Source: Leucobacter sp. wl10 (lineage in GTDB: Bacteria > Actinomycetota > Actinomycetes > Actinomycetales > Microbacteriaceae). From it: a stretch of DNA of 64,000 nt. The notes under the pieces are model-generated. The model did not search any database, was not told where the DNA came from, and saw only the letters and a list, made by a program, of their open reading frames with translations. The position numbers and the translations under genes are program-made. Of the stretch, positions 25,672-34,392 are shown piece by piece (positions within the stretch are counted from its first letter, which is position 1; each line of letters starts with the position of its first letter). The stretch lies in NCBI RefSeq assembly GCF_003569785.1, contig NZ_KZ983992.1, positions 1 through 64,000 on the forward strand, written 5' to 3'.

Positions 25672-27693
25672 TCACAGCGCCGCCGCGAGCCGCGTGCCCT
25701 GATCGATGGCGCGCTTCGCGTCGAGCTCGGCGGCGACGTCCGCTCCGCCGATGAGGTGCGCCGCGATCCCGAGCCCGGCCAGCTCGTCGTGCAGTTCGCG
25801 CGCCGGATCCTGCCCGGTGCACAGCACGATCGTATCGACGGCGAGGGCGTGCTCCTCGCCGTCGAGAGTCACGTGCAGGCCTTCGTCGTCGATGCGCCGG
25901 TACTCGACCCCGGGCATCGTGCGCACTCCGCGTCGGGCGAGCTCGGTGCGGTGGATCCACCCGGTGGTCTTGCCGAGGCCGGCGCCGACCTTGCTCGCCT
26001 TGCGCTGCAGCAGCGCGACGGTGCGTCTGGGGCGCTCCTCGACGGGGGTCGCGAGCCCGCCCGGGCGCGCGTACGCCGGGTCGACGCCCCAGTGCGCGAG
26101 GAAGCCCGCGACGTCGGTGGGATCCTCGTCTCCATCGCTCGTGAGAAACTCCGCGACGTCGAAGCCGATGCCGCCGGCGCCGAGGATCGCGACGCGGTCG
26201 CCGACCGGCGCGCCATCGCGCAGCACGTCGAGATAGCTCACCACGCTCGGGTGGTCGAGACCCGGGATCTCGGGGCGGCGCGGGTGCACGCCGGTCGCGA
26301 GCACGATCTCGTCGAAGCCGCCGCCTGCGAGATCGCCCGCGGTGACGCGGTGGCCCAGCCGCAGCTTCACGCCGGTCTCATCGAGGCGCGTCCTGAAGTA
26401 GCGCAGCGTCTCGGCGAACTCGCTCTTGCCGGGAACGCGCATGGCCACGTTGATCTGCCCGCCCACCCGGTCCGAGGCCTCGAAGAGTGTCACCTCGTGG
26501 CCGCGCGAGGCGGCGGTGGTGGCCGCCGCGAGACCCGCGGGACCGGAGCCCACGACGGCGACGCGCTTCCGCTCGGCGGCGGGGGAGATGACCAGCTCCG
26601 TCTCGTGGCCCGCGCGCGGATTGACGAGGCAGGAGGTGAGCTTGCCGACGAAGGTGTGGTCGAGACAGGCCTGGTTGCAGCCGATGCAGGTGTTGATGCG
26701 CTCGGGGGCGCCCGCCGCGGCCTTGCGCACGAACTCGGGATCGGCGAGAAAGGGGCGCGCCAGCGAGACGAGGTCGGCGCAGCCGCCGGCGAGCAGGCGC
26801 TCGGCGGTGCCGGGCGTGTTGATGCGGTTCGTCGTGATGAGCGGGATCGTCACCTCGCCCATGACCCGCTTCGTCACCCAGGCGAAGGCGCCGCGCGGCA
26901 CCGAGCTCGCGATGGTCGGGATCCGGGCCTCGTGCCAGCCGATCCCGGTGTTGAGCAGCGTCGCGCCGGCCCCCTCGATGAGACGCGCCAGCGCGATCAC
27001 CTCGTCCTGCGTCGCGCCGTCGGGCACGAGGTCGAGCATGGAGAGGCGGTAGACGATGATGAAGCGCTCGCCGACGGCCGCGCGCACGCGGCGCACGATC
27101 TCGACGGGGAAGCGGCTGCGGTTCTCGAAGGAGCCGCCCCAGCGGTCCGCGCGGTGGTTCGTGTACCGGGCGGTGAACTCGTTGATGAGATAGCCCTCGG
27201 AGCCCATGATCTCGACGCCGTCGTAGCCGGCCTCCCGGGCCAGGACCGCGGTGCGCACGTAGTCGTCGATCGTGCGCTCGATGCCCGCGTCGTCGAGCTC
27301 GCGCGGGGTGAGAGGCGAGATGGGCGCCTGGATCGGGCTCGGCGCGACGATGTCGGGGTGGGCGCCGTAGCGGCCGGCGTGGAGGATCTGCAGCGCGATC
27401 CGGCCTCCCGCCTCGTGCACGGCATCCGTGACGATACGGTGCGGCTCGGCCTCGGCCGCCGTCGTGAGCATCGCCGCCGCAGGCTTCAGGCGGCCCTCGG
27501 CGTTGGGGGCGATGCCGCCCGTGACGATGAGCGCCGCATCGGCGCGCTCGCGGTAGAACGCGGCGAGGCGCTCGAAGCCGCCCGCCACCTCCTCGAGGCC
27601 GAGATGCATCGAGCCCATGACCACGCGGTTCGGGAGGACGGCGAACCCCAGGTCGAGGGGATCGAGGAGACGCGGGTAGGTCTGCGCTGACAT
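25672..27693 (-). CDS. fadH: NADPH-dependent 2,4-dienoyl-CoA reductase-like flavoprotein
   Basis: 673 residues, matching E. coli FadH (672). Residues 1-360 are an OYE-type TIM barrel binding FMN (QILHAGRYGAH, GYDGVEIMGSEGYL, RADRWGGSFENR). CIGCNQACLDHTFVGKLTSCLVNP holds the four Cys of a [4Fe-4S] cluster. Residues 380-673 bind FAD and NADPH (VAVVGSGPAGLAAATTAASRG; VAILGAGGIGFD). It would reduce conjugated dienoyl-CoA esters in beta-oxidation of unsaturated fatty acids, or act on related enones or enoates. ATG at 27693 gives the family's N-terminus. Monocistronic, with the cold-shock gene upstream on the same strand separated by a strong terminator. Confidence 0.88.
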   Translation of the reverse strand: MSAQTYPRLLDPLDLGFAVLPNRVVMGSMHLGLEEVAGGFERLAAFYRERADAALIVTGGIAPNAEGRLKPAAAMLTTAAEAEPHRIVTDAVHEAGGRIALQILHAGRYGAHPDIVAPSPIQAPISPLTPRELDDAGIERTIDDYVRTAVLAREAGYDGVEIMGSEGYLINEFTARYTNHRADRWGGSFENRSRFPVEIVRRVRAAVGERFIIVYRLSMLDLVPDGATQDEVIALARLIEGAGATLLNTGIGWHEARIPTIASSVPRGAFAWVTKRVMGEVTIPLITTNRINTPGTAERLLAGGCADLVSLARPFLADPEFVRKAAAGAPERINTCIGCNQACLDHTFVGKLTSCLVNPRAGHETELVISPAAERKRVAVVGSGPAGLAAATTAASRGHEVTLFEASDRVGGQINVAMRVPGKSEFAETLRYFRTRLDETGVKLRLGHRVTAGDLAGGGFDEIVLATGVHPRRPEIPGLDHPSVVSYLDVLRDGAPVGDRVAILGAGGIGFDVAEFLTSDGDEDPTDVAGFLAHWGVDPAYARPGGLATPVEERPRRTVALLQRKASKVGAGLGKTTGWIHRTELARRGVRTMPGVEYRRIDDEGLHVTLDGEEHALAVDTIVLCTGQDPARELHDELAGLGIAAHLIGGADVAAELDAKRAIDQGTRLAAAL

Positions 27694-27777
27694 GCCTTCA
27701 CCGTTTCGGTCGCTGATGGATGCAACGAATGTAGCGTCACCCTCAAAGCACTGTCGAGGTGGCTGTGGCGAGTATAC

Positions 27778-27818
27778 AAAAAGGTGCGGGGGTGCGAGGC
27801 CGAAGCCCCGCACCCCCG
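27778..27818 (-). terminator. Rho-independent terminator of the cold-shock gene
   Basis: On the minus strand CGGGGGTGCGGGGC pairs with GCCTCGCACCCCCG around a TTCG tetraloop (14 bp, one mismatch), followed within 5 nt by TTTTT. It is a textbook intrinsic terminator starting 17 bp after the csp stop. Confidence 0.92.
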
Positions 27819-27834
27819 TTGGGTCGCGTGCGAC

Positions 27835-28038
27835 TTAGAGCGCGCGGATGTTGCTCGCCTGCAGGCCCTTGGGGCCCTGCTCGACGTCGAACTCGACGCG
27901 CTGATTCTCGAAGAGGTCGCGACGGCCGTTGCCCTGGATCGCGCTGAAGTGCGCGAAGACGTCGGATGCTCCGTCGTCGGGGGTGATGAAGCCGAAGCCC
28001 TTTTCGGAGTTGAACCATTTCACGGTGCCGGTGGTCAT
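27835..28038 (-). CDS. Cold-shock protein (CspA family)
   Basis: 67 residues, one OB-fold cold-shock domain. RNP1 is KGFGFI and RNP2 is VFAHFS, within [20 protein letters not shown]. It binds single-stranded RNA/DNA and melts RNA structure. ATG at 28038 follows AAGGAAAT. The roughly 250-bp upstream region contains no gene and probably carries a long leader, as is common for csp mRNAs. A strong hairpin terminator follows directly, making it monocistronic. Confidence 0.95.
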   Translation of the reverse strand: MTTGTVKWFNSEKGFGFITPDDGASDVFAHFSAIQGNGRRDLFENQRVEFDVEQGPKGLQASNIRAL

Positions 28039-28266
28039 ACTGTATTTCCTTCGTGTTGCTGGCCGCGGGTGCGGCCGGGGTACCACGGCGACGGCGCCGA
28101 CGTGGAGACTGGTAGCGTGCCGCGATTGCCGGAGGCTGCGGCGAATAAAACGTGCTGGAGTGTTGCTACGTTCGGCATTACTGGTCTTGGAGTCGAGCTT
28201 AGCCCACCGGGCGCGATCCGTCACGGGTCGTGATCCGTTCGTGTCCTTCGGCGGCGCGATTCCAGC

Positions 28267-28294
28267 TTGACAGGGCAGGGACGAGGCGTATCCT
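28267..28294 (+). promoter_or_regulatory. Promoter of the nrtR-nad operon
   Basis: TTGACA (28267-28272), a 16-bp spacer and TATCCT (28289-28294) lie just upstream of the palindromic operator, predicting transcription from about 28301 and a 35-nt leader before the NrtR start. Confidence 0.6.
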
Positions 28295-28296
28295 TG

Positions 28297-28319
28297 CTTA
28301 TGGTCAAAGTGACTATAAG
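28297..28319. promoter_or_regulatory. NrtR-type operator
   Basis: CTTATGGTCA (28297-28306) and TGACTATAAG (28310-28319) are inverted arms with one mismatch and an AAG spacer. This resembles the reported NrtR box core of GTCA-N3-TGAC type (recalled). It begins 3 bp after the -10 box and covers the predicted start site, so bound NrtR would shut off the operon that also encodes NrtR. Confidence 0.78.
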
Positions 28320-28335
28320 TGAGGGGCGGTGGACG

Positions 28336-29253
28336 ATGCCGTACGAGACCGCGAGCGCGAGCGAGCGACGGTACCTGCCGCCCGCCGTCGCCGTCTCGGT
28401 GGTGGCGTTCGCGCTGCGCCCGCCGCACGGCGCGACGCTCGGGGAGCCCGAGGCGAGGGGCGCGGAGACGACGCTGTGGATTCCGCTGGTGCGCCGCATC
28501 CGGTCGCCCTTCCAGGGGCTGTGGGCGCTTCCGGGCGGGCCCACGCGGTGGGACGAGACGCTGATCGACACCGCGCTGCGCACCCTGCGCGACGCCGTGC
28601 TGCGGGATCCGGGGTACCTCGAGCAGCTCTACTCGTTCGGCGGGATCGAGCGCTCCGCGGAGGCGCAGCGGCTCGTCACGATCGCCTACTGGGCGCTCTA
28701 CGGCGAGCGGGACCTGGCGGGGGTTCCCGATCCGGGCGCCGGCGAAGACGCGGGGGTCCCCGCTCGAGACGCCGATCCCGCGCCCCGCTGGGACGACCCG
28801 GCGCGCGCGATCCCGCCCGCGCACCCCGCGCTGGACCCGGATCCGGTCTCCACAGAAGCCGAGCGCGACGCGAACGTCGCCTGGTTCTCGGCCGACGGCC
28901 TGCCCGAGCTGGCGTTCGACCACGCCGAGATCGTGTCCTACGCCCTCGCGCGGCTGCGCTCCAAGACGGAGTACGCCGCGGTCGCCCACCGCTTCCTCGG
29001 GCCGGTGTTCACGCTCGGCAGGCTGCGGGCCGTGACCGAGGCGGTGCTCGGGGAATCGGTCGACCCCGCCAACTTCCGCCGTCAGGCGCTCGCGCAGGGC
29101 AACCTCGTCGACACGGGGGAGGTCGAGACCGGCACCCCGCACCGGCCTGCCCGGCTCTACCGCTTCCGGGGCGGCCGCCCGCCGGCCGGCGATCCCGACC
29201 GCCCCGACCTTCCGCACCGTTCCCACCCCACAGCCGCGAGGAGCACACCATGA
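28336..29253 (+). CDS. nrtR: NrtR-type Nudix-related transcriptional regulator of NAD synthesis
   Basis: 305 residues. The N-terminal Nudix-like domain ([35 protein letters not shown]) lacks the full Nudix catalytic box, as in NrtR proteins, which bind ADP-ribose or NAD metabolites. The C-terminal winged helix ([24 protein letters not shown], then [10 protein letters not shown]) is the NrtR DNA-binding part. A Pro/Asp-rich insertion separates them (residues 135-175). ATG at 28336 is 16 bp past the operator; its stop overlaps the nadA start (ATGA). It is expected to repress de novo NAD synthesis and itself when NAD is plentiful. Confidence 0.88.
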   Translation: MPYETASASERRYLPPAVAVSVVAFALRPPHGATLGEPEARGAETTLWIPLVRRIRSPFQGLWALPGGPTRWDETLIDTALRTLRDAVLRDPGYLEQLYSFGGIERSAEAQRLVTIAYWALYGERDLAGVPDPGAGEDAGVPARDADPAPRWDDPARAIPPAHPALDPDPVSTEAERDANVAWFSADGLPELAFDHAEIVSYALARLRSKTEYAAVAHRFLGPVFTLGRLRAVTEAVLGESVDPANFRRQALAQGNLVDTGEVETGTPHRPARLYRFRGGRPPAGDPDRPDLPHRSHPTAARSTP

Positions 29254-30680
29254 CGAGCGTGCACGAACTCATCCGGGCCGCCGCCGAGCGCGAGGCCACC
29301 GCTCGAGCGCCGCGCGGGCGCCCGGCGGGCCCCGCGAACCGCCGGCCCATCGCGCTGCGTTCGACCGGCGCCTCGAGCTGCGACGCGGGGCTCGCGAACG
29401 ACCCGTGGGCCATCGACCGGGGCCCCGGCTACGGGCCCGGAGCCTCGGCGGGCGACGCGATCCCGGGCGACGCGCCCAGGCAGGGGCCGCTGCCCGCCCG
29501 CTACACGCAGGCCTCGGAGGAGCAGCTGCACGAGTGGATCGTCGCCGCGAAGGAGCGGCTGGGGCAGCGCGTGCGCATCCTCGGACACTTCTACCAGCGC
29601 GACGAGATCGTGCAGCACGCCGACTTCGTGGGCGACTCCTTCATGCTGGCGCAGGCCGCCAAGGCCAGCCCGGAGGCCGAGGCGTTCGTGTTCTGCGGCG
29701 TGCACTTCATGGCCGAGACCGCCGACATCCTCTCGGGGCCGGAGCAGGCCGTGATCCTGCCCAACCTCGCGGCCGGATGCTCAATGGCCGACATGGCCAC
29801 CATCGAGCAGGTCGAGGACTGCTGGCGCGAGCTGATGTCGGTGCTGGGCGGGGAAGCCGGTCCGGATCCGGCCTCAGCCGGCCCGCAGCCCGCAGGCGAA
29901 GACCGACAACGCGCAGCGTTCGAATCTTCGACTGATGCCGCCGCAGCGGCAGCCCACGGCGCGAAGCGAGGGGTGATCCCGGTCACCTACATGAACTCCT
30001 CCGCCGCCATCAAGGCCTTCTGCGGTCGCAACGGCGGCATCGTGTGCACGTCGTCGAACGCACGCACGGTGCTCGAGTGGGCCTTCGAGCGCGGGCAGCG
30101 GGTCGTCTTCTTCCCCGACCAGCACCTCGGGCGCAACACGGCGAAGGCCATGGGCATCCCCGAGGAGCGGATGCCCCTGTGGCGTCCCCACCTGCCGCTC
30201 GGCGGCAACACGGCGGAGCAGCTGCGCGACGCGAGGGTGATCCTGTGGAACGGCTTCTGCTCGGTGCACAAGCGGTTCACGGTCGCCCAGATCGAGCGGG
30301 CGCGCGCGGAGTTTCCGGGCGCGAGGGTCATCGTGCACCCGGAGTGCCCCGCCGCGGTGGTCGAGGCGGCGGACGGCGCGGGATCCACCGAGTACATCCG
30401 CAAGGAGATCGAGGCAGCCTCGCCGGGCGACGTCATCGCGGTCGGCACCGAGATCAACCTCGTCAACCGGCTGCAGCAGCAGCGCCCCGACCTCACGATC
30501 TTCTGCCTCGACCCCGTCGTGTGCCCGTGCTCGACCATGTACCGCATCCACCCGGCGTACCTCGCGTGGACGCTCGAGTCGCTCGTCGCGGGATCGGTGC
30601 CGAACCGCATCAGGGTCGCCGCCTCGGTCGCCGGCGACTCGCGAGTCGCCCTCGAGCGGATGCTCGCGGCCCGGCCGTGA
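29250..30680 (+). CDS. nadA: Quinolinate synthase A
   Basis: 476 residues. NadA condenses iminoaspartate with dihydroxyacetone phosphate to quinolinate at a [4Fe-4S] cluster. The motif [23 protein letters not shown] binds substrate. Cluster Cys candidates lie in [20 protein letters not shown] and [35 protein letters not shown] and [11 protein letters not shown] are family blocks. Two features lengthen it beyond the typical 350-430: a Gly/Pro/Arg-rich N-terminus (residues 10-80) and a low-complexity insertion (about residues 207-245) before GVIPVTYMN. The start overlaps the nrtR stop and its stop overlaps nadB. Confidence 0.93.
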   Translation: MTSVHELIRAAAEREATARAPRGRPAGPANRRPIALRSTGASSCDAGLANDPWAIDRGPGYGPGASAGDAIPGDAPRQGPLPARYTQASEEQLHEWIVAAKERLGQRVRILGHFYQRDEIVQHADFVGDSFMLAQAAKASPEAEAFVFCGVHFMAETADILSGPEQAVILPNLAAGCSMADMATIEQVEDCWRELMSVLGGEAGPDPASAGPQPAGEDRQRAAFESSTDAAAAAAHGAKRGVIPVTYMNSSAAIKAFCGRNGGIVCTSSNARTVLEWAFERGQRVVFFPDQHLGRNTAKAMGIPEERMPLWRPHLPLGGNTAEQLRDARVILWNGFCSVHKRFTVAQIERARAEFPGARVIVHPECPAAVVEAADGAGSTEYIRKEIEAASPGDVIAVGTEINLVNRLQQQRPDLTIFCLDPVVCPCSTMYRIHPAYLAWTLESLVAGSVPNRIRVAASVAGDSRVALERMLAARP

Positions 30681-32269
30681 TCCTCGTCATCGGGACGGGC
30701 GTCGCGGGGCTCTCCTGCGCGCTCGCCGCGGTCCGCGCGGGGGCCGAGGTGACGGTCGCGACGCCGGGAGCGCTGAGCGGCCCGGACGGCACGGACGCGC
30801 GCGCGGGAGGCAGCACCGCGCTGGCGCAGGGCGGCGTCGCGGCGGCCGTCGGGCCCGGCGATGCGCCCGCGCAGCACCTCGCCGATACGGTCGCGGCGGG
30901 GGCGGGCCTCGTCGATCCGGAGGCCGCGGGCCTGCTCGCCGCAGCCGGAGCGCGGATCGTGCGCCGTCTGCTCGCCGAGGGGTTCGCCGCCGACCGGCGC
31001 CCCGACGGCCGCGTCGCGCTCGGGCTCGAGGCCGCGCACGGACGGCACCGCATCGTGCACGCCGGGGGCGACCGCACGGGAGCCGTGCTGCACGCGTTCC
31101 TCGCGGACGCGGTGCGCGCGCAGGCGGCCGCGGGGCGCATCCTGCTGCTCGAGGAGCGCGCCGCGACGGCGCTGATCACCGACGCGGGCGTCGTCGTCGG
31201 GGCGGAGCTGCGGCGGCGCGACGGCGGAGTCGAGGCGCGCCGTGCGGAGGCGACCGTGCTGGCGACCGGGGGGTACGCGGGACTCTACCCGCGCAGCTCC
31301 AACCCCGTCTCGTCCCGGGGGGCCGGTATAGTGCTCGCCGCCCGGGCCGGCGCACTCGTCGCCGACCTGGAGTTCGTGCAGTTCCACCCCACCGTTCTGC
31401 ACGGCACCGGGGCGCTGATCTCGGAGGCCGTGCGCGGCGCGGGGGCGGTGCTGCTCGACGGATCCGGATCGCGCTTCATGGCGGATCGCCACCCGCTCGC
31501 CGAGCTCGCGCCCCGCGACGTGGTGTCGCGGGAGACCGGTCGCCTGCTGCGCGAGCGCGGCGAGGAGGCGATCTGGCTCGACGCGACCCGGATCGAGCGC
31601 GCCGAGGGCGCGGGAACGCTGGCCGGGCGCTTCCCCGGCATCTCGGCCGCCACCGCGGCGCACGGCTACGATTGGACGCGCGAGGCCGTTCCCGTCTCGC
31701 CCGCCGCGCACTACACGATGGGCGGCGTGGCGAGCGACCTCGAGGGCCGCACGAGCGTGCCCGGTCTGTTCGCGGCGGGGGAGGCCGCCTCCACCGGCGT
31801 GCACGGCGCCAACCGGCTCGCCTCGAACTCGCTGCTGGAAGGGCTCGTCTTCGGTGAGCGGGCGGGGCGCGCCGCGGCCGGATTCGCCTCCGGGGGCCGC
31901 CGGGTCGCGGGTCGCTGGAATCCGCGCGGCGCGGGGTTCCGGGCGCTCGAGAAGGGCGCGGGCGTCGCGGCCGTCTCCGGAGGCGCTGCACCGGCGGGAG
32001 CGGTCGAGGAGGTGCCGTCGGTGACGGGGCTCAGAGCGGCGAGCCGCGAGGACGCCGCGCTCGTGGCGATGATCCGCGTCGCGGCGCTCGAGCGCACGGA
32101 GTCGCGCGGCGCGCACCAGCGATTCGACCACCCCGACCCCGATCCAGCGCAGGCGCAGCGGCGCGCGTACCGCTTCGCGCTGCCGGCGGTCCGCGACCCC
32201 GAAGCCGAACTCGAGTCCGAACCCCATTCGGCCGCCACCGGCCAGTTGAGGAGCCTGTCATCGTGCTGA
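30677..32269 (+). CDS. nadB: L-aspartate oxidase
   Basis: 530 residues from GTG 30677 (GTGA overlap with nadA). FAD fold [58 protein letters not shown] with the active-site His; VQFHPTVLHGTGALISEAVRG; the Arg-containing SPAAHYTMGG and GVHGANRLASNSLLEG. It oxidises L-aspartate to iminoaspartate for NadA. The C-terminal segment is Pro/Glu/Ser-rich, short of clear homology past residue 460. Distinct from the second succinate-dehydrogenase-like flavoprotein at 35.8 kb. Confidence 0.93.
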   Translation: MILVIGTGVAGLSCALAAVRAGAEVTVATPGALSGPDGTDARAGGSTALAQGGVAAAVGPGDAPAQHLADTVAAGAGLVDPEAAGLLAAAGARIVRRLLAEGFAADRRPDGRVALGLEAAHGRHRIVHAGGDRTGAVLHAFLADAVRAQAAAGRILLLEERAATALITDAGVVVGAELRRRDGGVEARRAEATVLATGGYAGLYPRSSNPVSSRGAGIVLAARAGALVADLEFVQFHPTVLHGTGALISEAVRGAGAVLLDGSGSRFMADRHPLAELAPRDVVSRETGRLLRERGEEAIWLDATRIERAEGAGTLAGRFPGISAATAAHGYDWTREAVPVSPAAHYTMGGVASDLEGRTSVPGLFAAGEAASTGVHGANRLASNSLLEGLVFGERAGRAAAGFASGGRRVAGRWNPRGAGFRALEKGAGVAAVSGGAAPAGAVEEVPSVTGLRAASREDAALVAMIRVAALERTESRGAHQRFDHPDPDPAQAQRRAYRFALPAVRDPEAELESEPHSAATGQLRSLSSC

Positions 32270-33111
32270 CCAGACCCATCGTCGAGACCGTCGTGCGCGC
32301 CGCGCTCGCCGAAGACGCGCCGTGGGGCGATCTCACGGTCGAGTTGGCGATCCCCCCGGCCGCTAGGATCGACACGCGCCTCACGGCACGGGAGCCCGGG
32401 GTCTTCGCGGGCGGCCCCCTCGTCGTCGAGACGTTTCGGCAGGCCGATCCGGCCATCGAGGTCGCCGAGCTGGTGCCCGAGGGGGCGGTCTTCGCCGTCG
32501 GCGACGCGCTCGCCCGCGTCTCCGGCCCGGCCCGCGGGGTGCTCATGGGCGAGCGGGTGGCGCTCAACCTCAGCCAGCGCATGGCCGGCATCGCCTCGCT
32601 CACCTCGCGCTACGTCGCGGCCGTCGCGCACACGCGGGCGCGCATCGCCGACACCCGCAAGACCACGCCGGGCCTCCGGGCCCTCGAGAAGCACGCCGTG
32701 CGCGCGGGCGGGGGATCGAACCACCGCTTCGGGCTCTCCGACGCGATCATGGTGAAGGACAACCACCTCGCCGCCCTCGGCGCGGTCAACGCCGACACCA
32801 CGACGGCGGCGCTGCGCGAGCTGCGCGGGCGCGCCGGGCACACCACCGCGATCATCGTCGAGGTGGACCGCCTGGATCAGGTCGAGGCCGTGCTCTCGGC
32901 GGGCGTCACCGGCGTGCTGCTCGACAACTTCTCGCTCGAGGACCTGGCGGCCGGGGTGCGCCTGATCGACGGACGCGCCATCGCGGAGGCGAGCGGGGGC
33001 GTGACGCTCGAGACCGTCTCGGCGATCGCCGAGACCGGTGTCGACGTGATCTCGGTGGGTCAGCTGACGCACGGCGCGCGGGCCCTCGACCTGGGCCTCG
33101 ACGCGGTGTGA
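32263..33111 (+). CDS. nadC: Nicotinate-nucleotide pyrophosphorylase (carboxylating)
   Basis: 282 residues. NadC converts quinolinate and PRPP to nicotinate mononucleotide. Family blocks are EDAPWGDLTVELAI near the N-terminus, ERVALNLSQRMAGIASLT, RIADTRKTTPGLRALEKHAVRAGGG (phosphoribosyl/quinolinate contacts), NHRFGLSDAIMVKDNH and VEVDRLDQVEAVL. GTG at 32263 overlaps the nadB stop by 7 bp; its own stop overlaps the cysteine-desulfurase start. Confidence 0.94.
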   Translation: MLTRPIVETVVRAALAEDAPWGDLTVELAIPPAARIDTRLTAREPGVFAGGPLVVETFRQADPAIEVAELVPEGAVFAVGDALARVSGPARGVLMGERVALNLSQRMAGIASLTSRYVAAVAHTRARIADTRKTTPGLRALEKHAVRAGGGSNHRFGLSDAIMVKDNHLAALGAVNADTTTAALRELRGRAGHTTAIIVEVDRLDQVEAVLSAGVTGVLLDNFSLEDLAAGVRLIDGRAIAEASGGVTLETVSAIAETGVDVISVGQLTHGARALDLGLDAV

Positions 33112-34346
33112 TGCCGATGGACGGCGTCGGCGAGCGCTCGAAGGGGCCGGATCCGCGGCGGTATCTCGACGCCGCCGCGAGCGCCCCGCTGCGCCCGGAG
33201 GCCCGCGCGGCGATGATCGCGGCGCTCGACGCCGGGGCGGCGAACGCGTCGAGCGTGCACACGGCGGGGCACGGGGCTCGGGCCCTCGTCGAGGATGCTC
33301 GCGAGCGGGTGGCCGCCGCGCTCGGCGCCCGCCCGGGGGAGGTCGTCTTCACTTCGGGGGGCACGGAGGCCAACAACCTCGCGATCGTCGGCCTCTCGCT
33401 CGCGAATCCGCGGGGCCGGCACGTGGTGACGACGGAGATCGAGCACCCCTCGGTACTGGAGAGCTGCCGATACCTCGAGCGCGTGTTCGGGTTCGAGCTC
33501 TCGTTGCTGCCGGTGGACGAGACCGGTCTGGTCTCTCCCGGAGCGCTCGCCGCCGCGCTGCGAACCGATACGACGCTCGTGTCGCTCGGGCTCGCGAACG
33601 GCGAGATCGGCACCGTGCAGCCCGTCGCCGAACTGGCGGCCGTCGCGAAGCGAGCGGGCGCCCTGGTGCACACGGACGCCGTGCAGGCTGCGGCGTCGCT
33701 GCCGGTGTCGTTCGGCTCGTCGGCGGTCGGGGCCGCCCCCCAAGCGGGGCCGACGACCGCCGCCTGGCCCGGGCCCGCGGTCGACGCGATGACGGTGGCC
33801 TCGCACAAGTTCGGGGGTCCCCAGGGCGCCGGTGCGCTGCTGCGGCGGCGGCACCTGCCGCTCGAACCGCTGCTGCACGGCGGCGGCCAGGAGCGGGGGG
33901 CGCGATCCGGAACCGAGAACGTCGCCGCGATCGCGGGATTCGCCGCTGCCGCGCACGCGGCCTGCACCGAGGTCGGCACCCGCGCCATGGCGCTGCTCGG
34001 CAGCCGCGACGCGCTCATCTCCCGGGTGCTCGCCGAGGTGCCGGGCGCGGAGCTCACCGGGCACCCGAGCGAGCGGCTGCCCGGGCACGCCTCGTTCGTG
34101 ATCGCGGGCGTGAGCGGGGAATCGCTGCTGGTGGCGCTCGATGCGGCGGGGTTCGCGGTCTCCTCCGGCTCGGCCTGCGCCGCGGGGAAGGACGAGCCCT
34201 CGCCGACGCTGCTGGCGCTGGGGATCGCCCCGGGGCTCGCGCAGACCGCCGTGCGCTTCACCCTCGCCGCTCCGCTCGCCGCGGACGACCTGGACCGCAT
34301 CATCGCCGTACTGAGCGGCGAGGTGCGAGGCATCGGCGCCGCGTAG
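33108..34346 (+). CDS. Cysteine desulfurase (NifS/IscS-like) of the NAD operon
   Basis: 412 residues. PLP lysine in TVASHKFGGPQGAG; substrate block FTSGGTEANNLAIVG; TEIEHPSVLESCRYL; the mobile-loop catalytic Cys in SSGSACAAGKDEPS. It takes sulfur from cysteine for Fe-S cluster building. Its place as last gene of nrtR-nadABC mirrors actinobacterial and Bacillus operons, where the enzyme (NifS/NadF-type) supplies the [4Fe-4S] cluster of NadA. An Ala/Gly/Pro-rich insertion lies near residue 205. GTG at 33108 or ATG at 33111 could start it. Confidence 0.9.
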   Translation: MMPMDGVGERSKGPDPRRYLDAAASAPLRPEARAAMIAALDAGAANASSVHTAGHGARALVEDARERVAAALGARPGEVVFTSGGTEANNLAIVGLSLANPRGRHVVTTEIEHPSVLESCRYLERVFGFELSLLPVDETGLVSPGALAAALRTDTTLVSLGLANGEIGTVQPVAELAAVAKRAGALVHTDAVQAAASLPVSFGSSAVGAAPQAGPTTAAWPGPAVDAMTVASHKFGGPQGAGALLRRRHLPLEPLLHGGGQERGARSGTENVAAIAGFAAAAHAACTEVGTRAMALLGSRDALISRVLAEVPGAELTGHPSERLPGHASFVIAGVSGESLLVALDAAGFAVSSGSACAAGKDEPSPTLLALGIAPGLAQTAVRFTLAAPLAADDLDRIIAVLSGEVRGIGAA

Positions 34347-34392
34347 CCCCCGCGTCGAGGCGCCGCCGGGGCTCGCTCGCGCCGCGCCCTCG

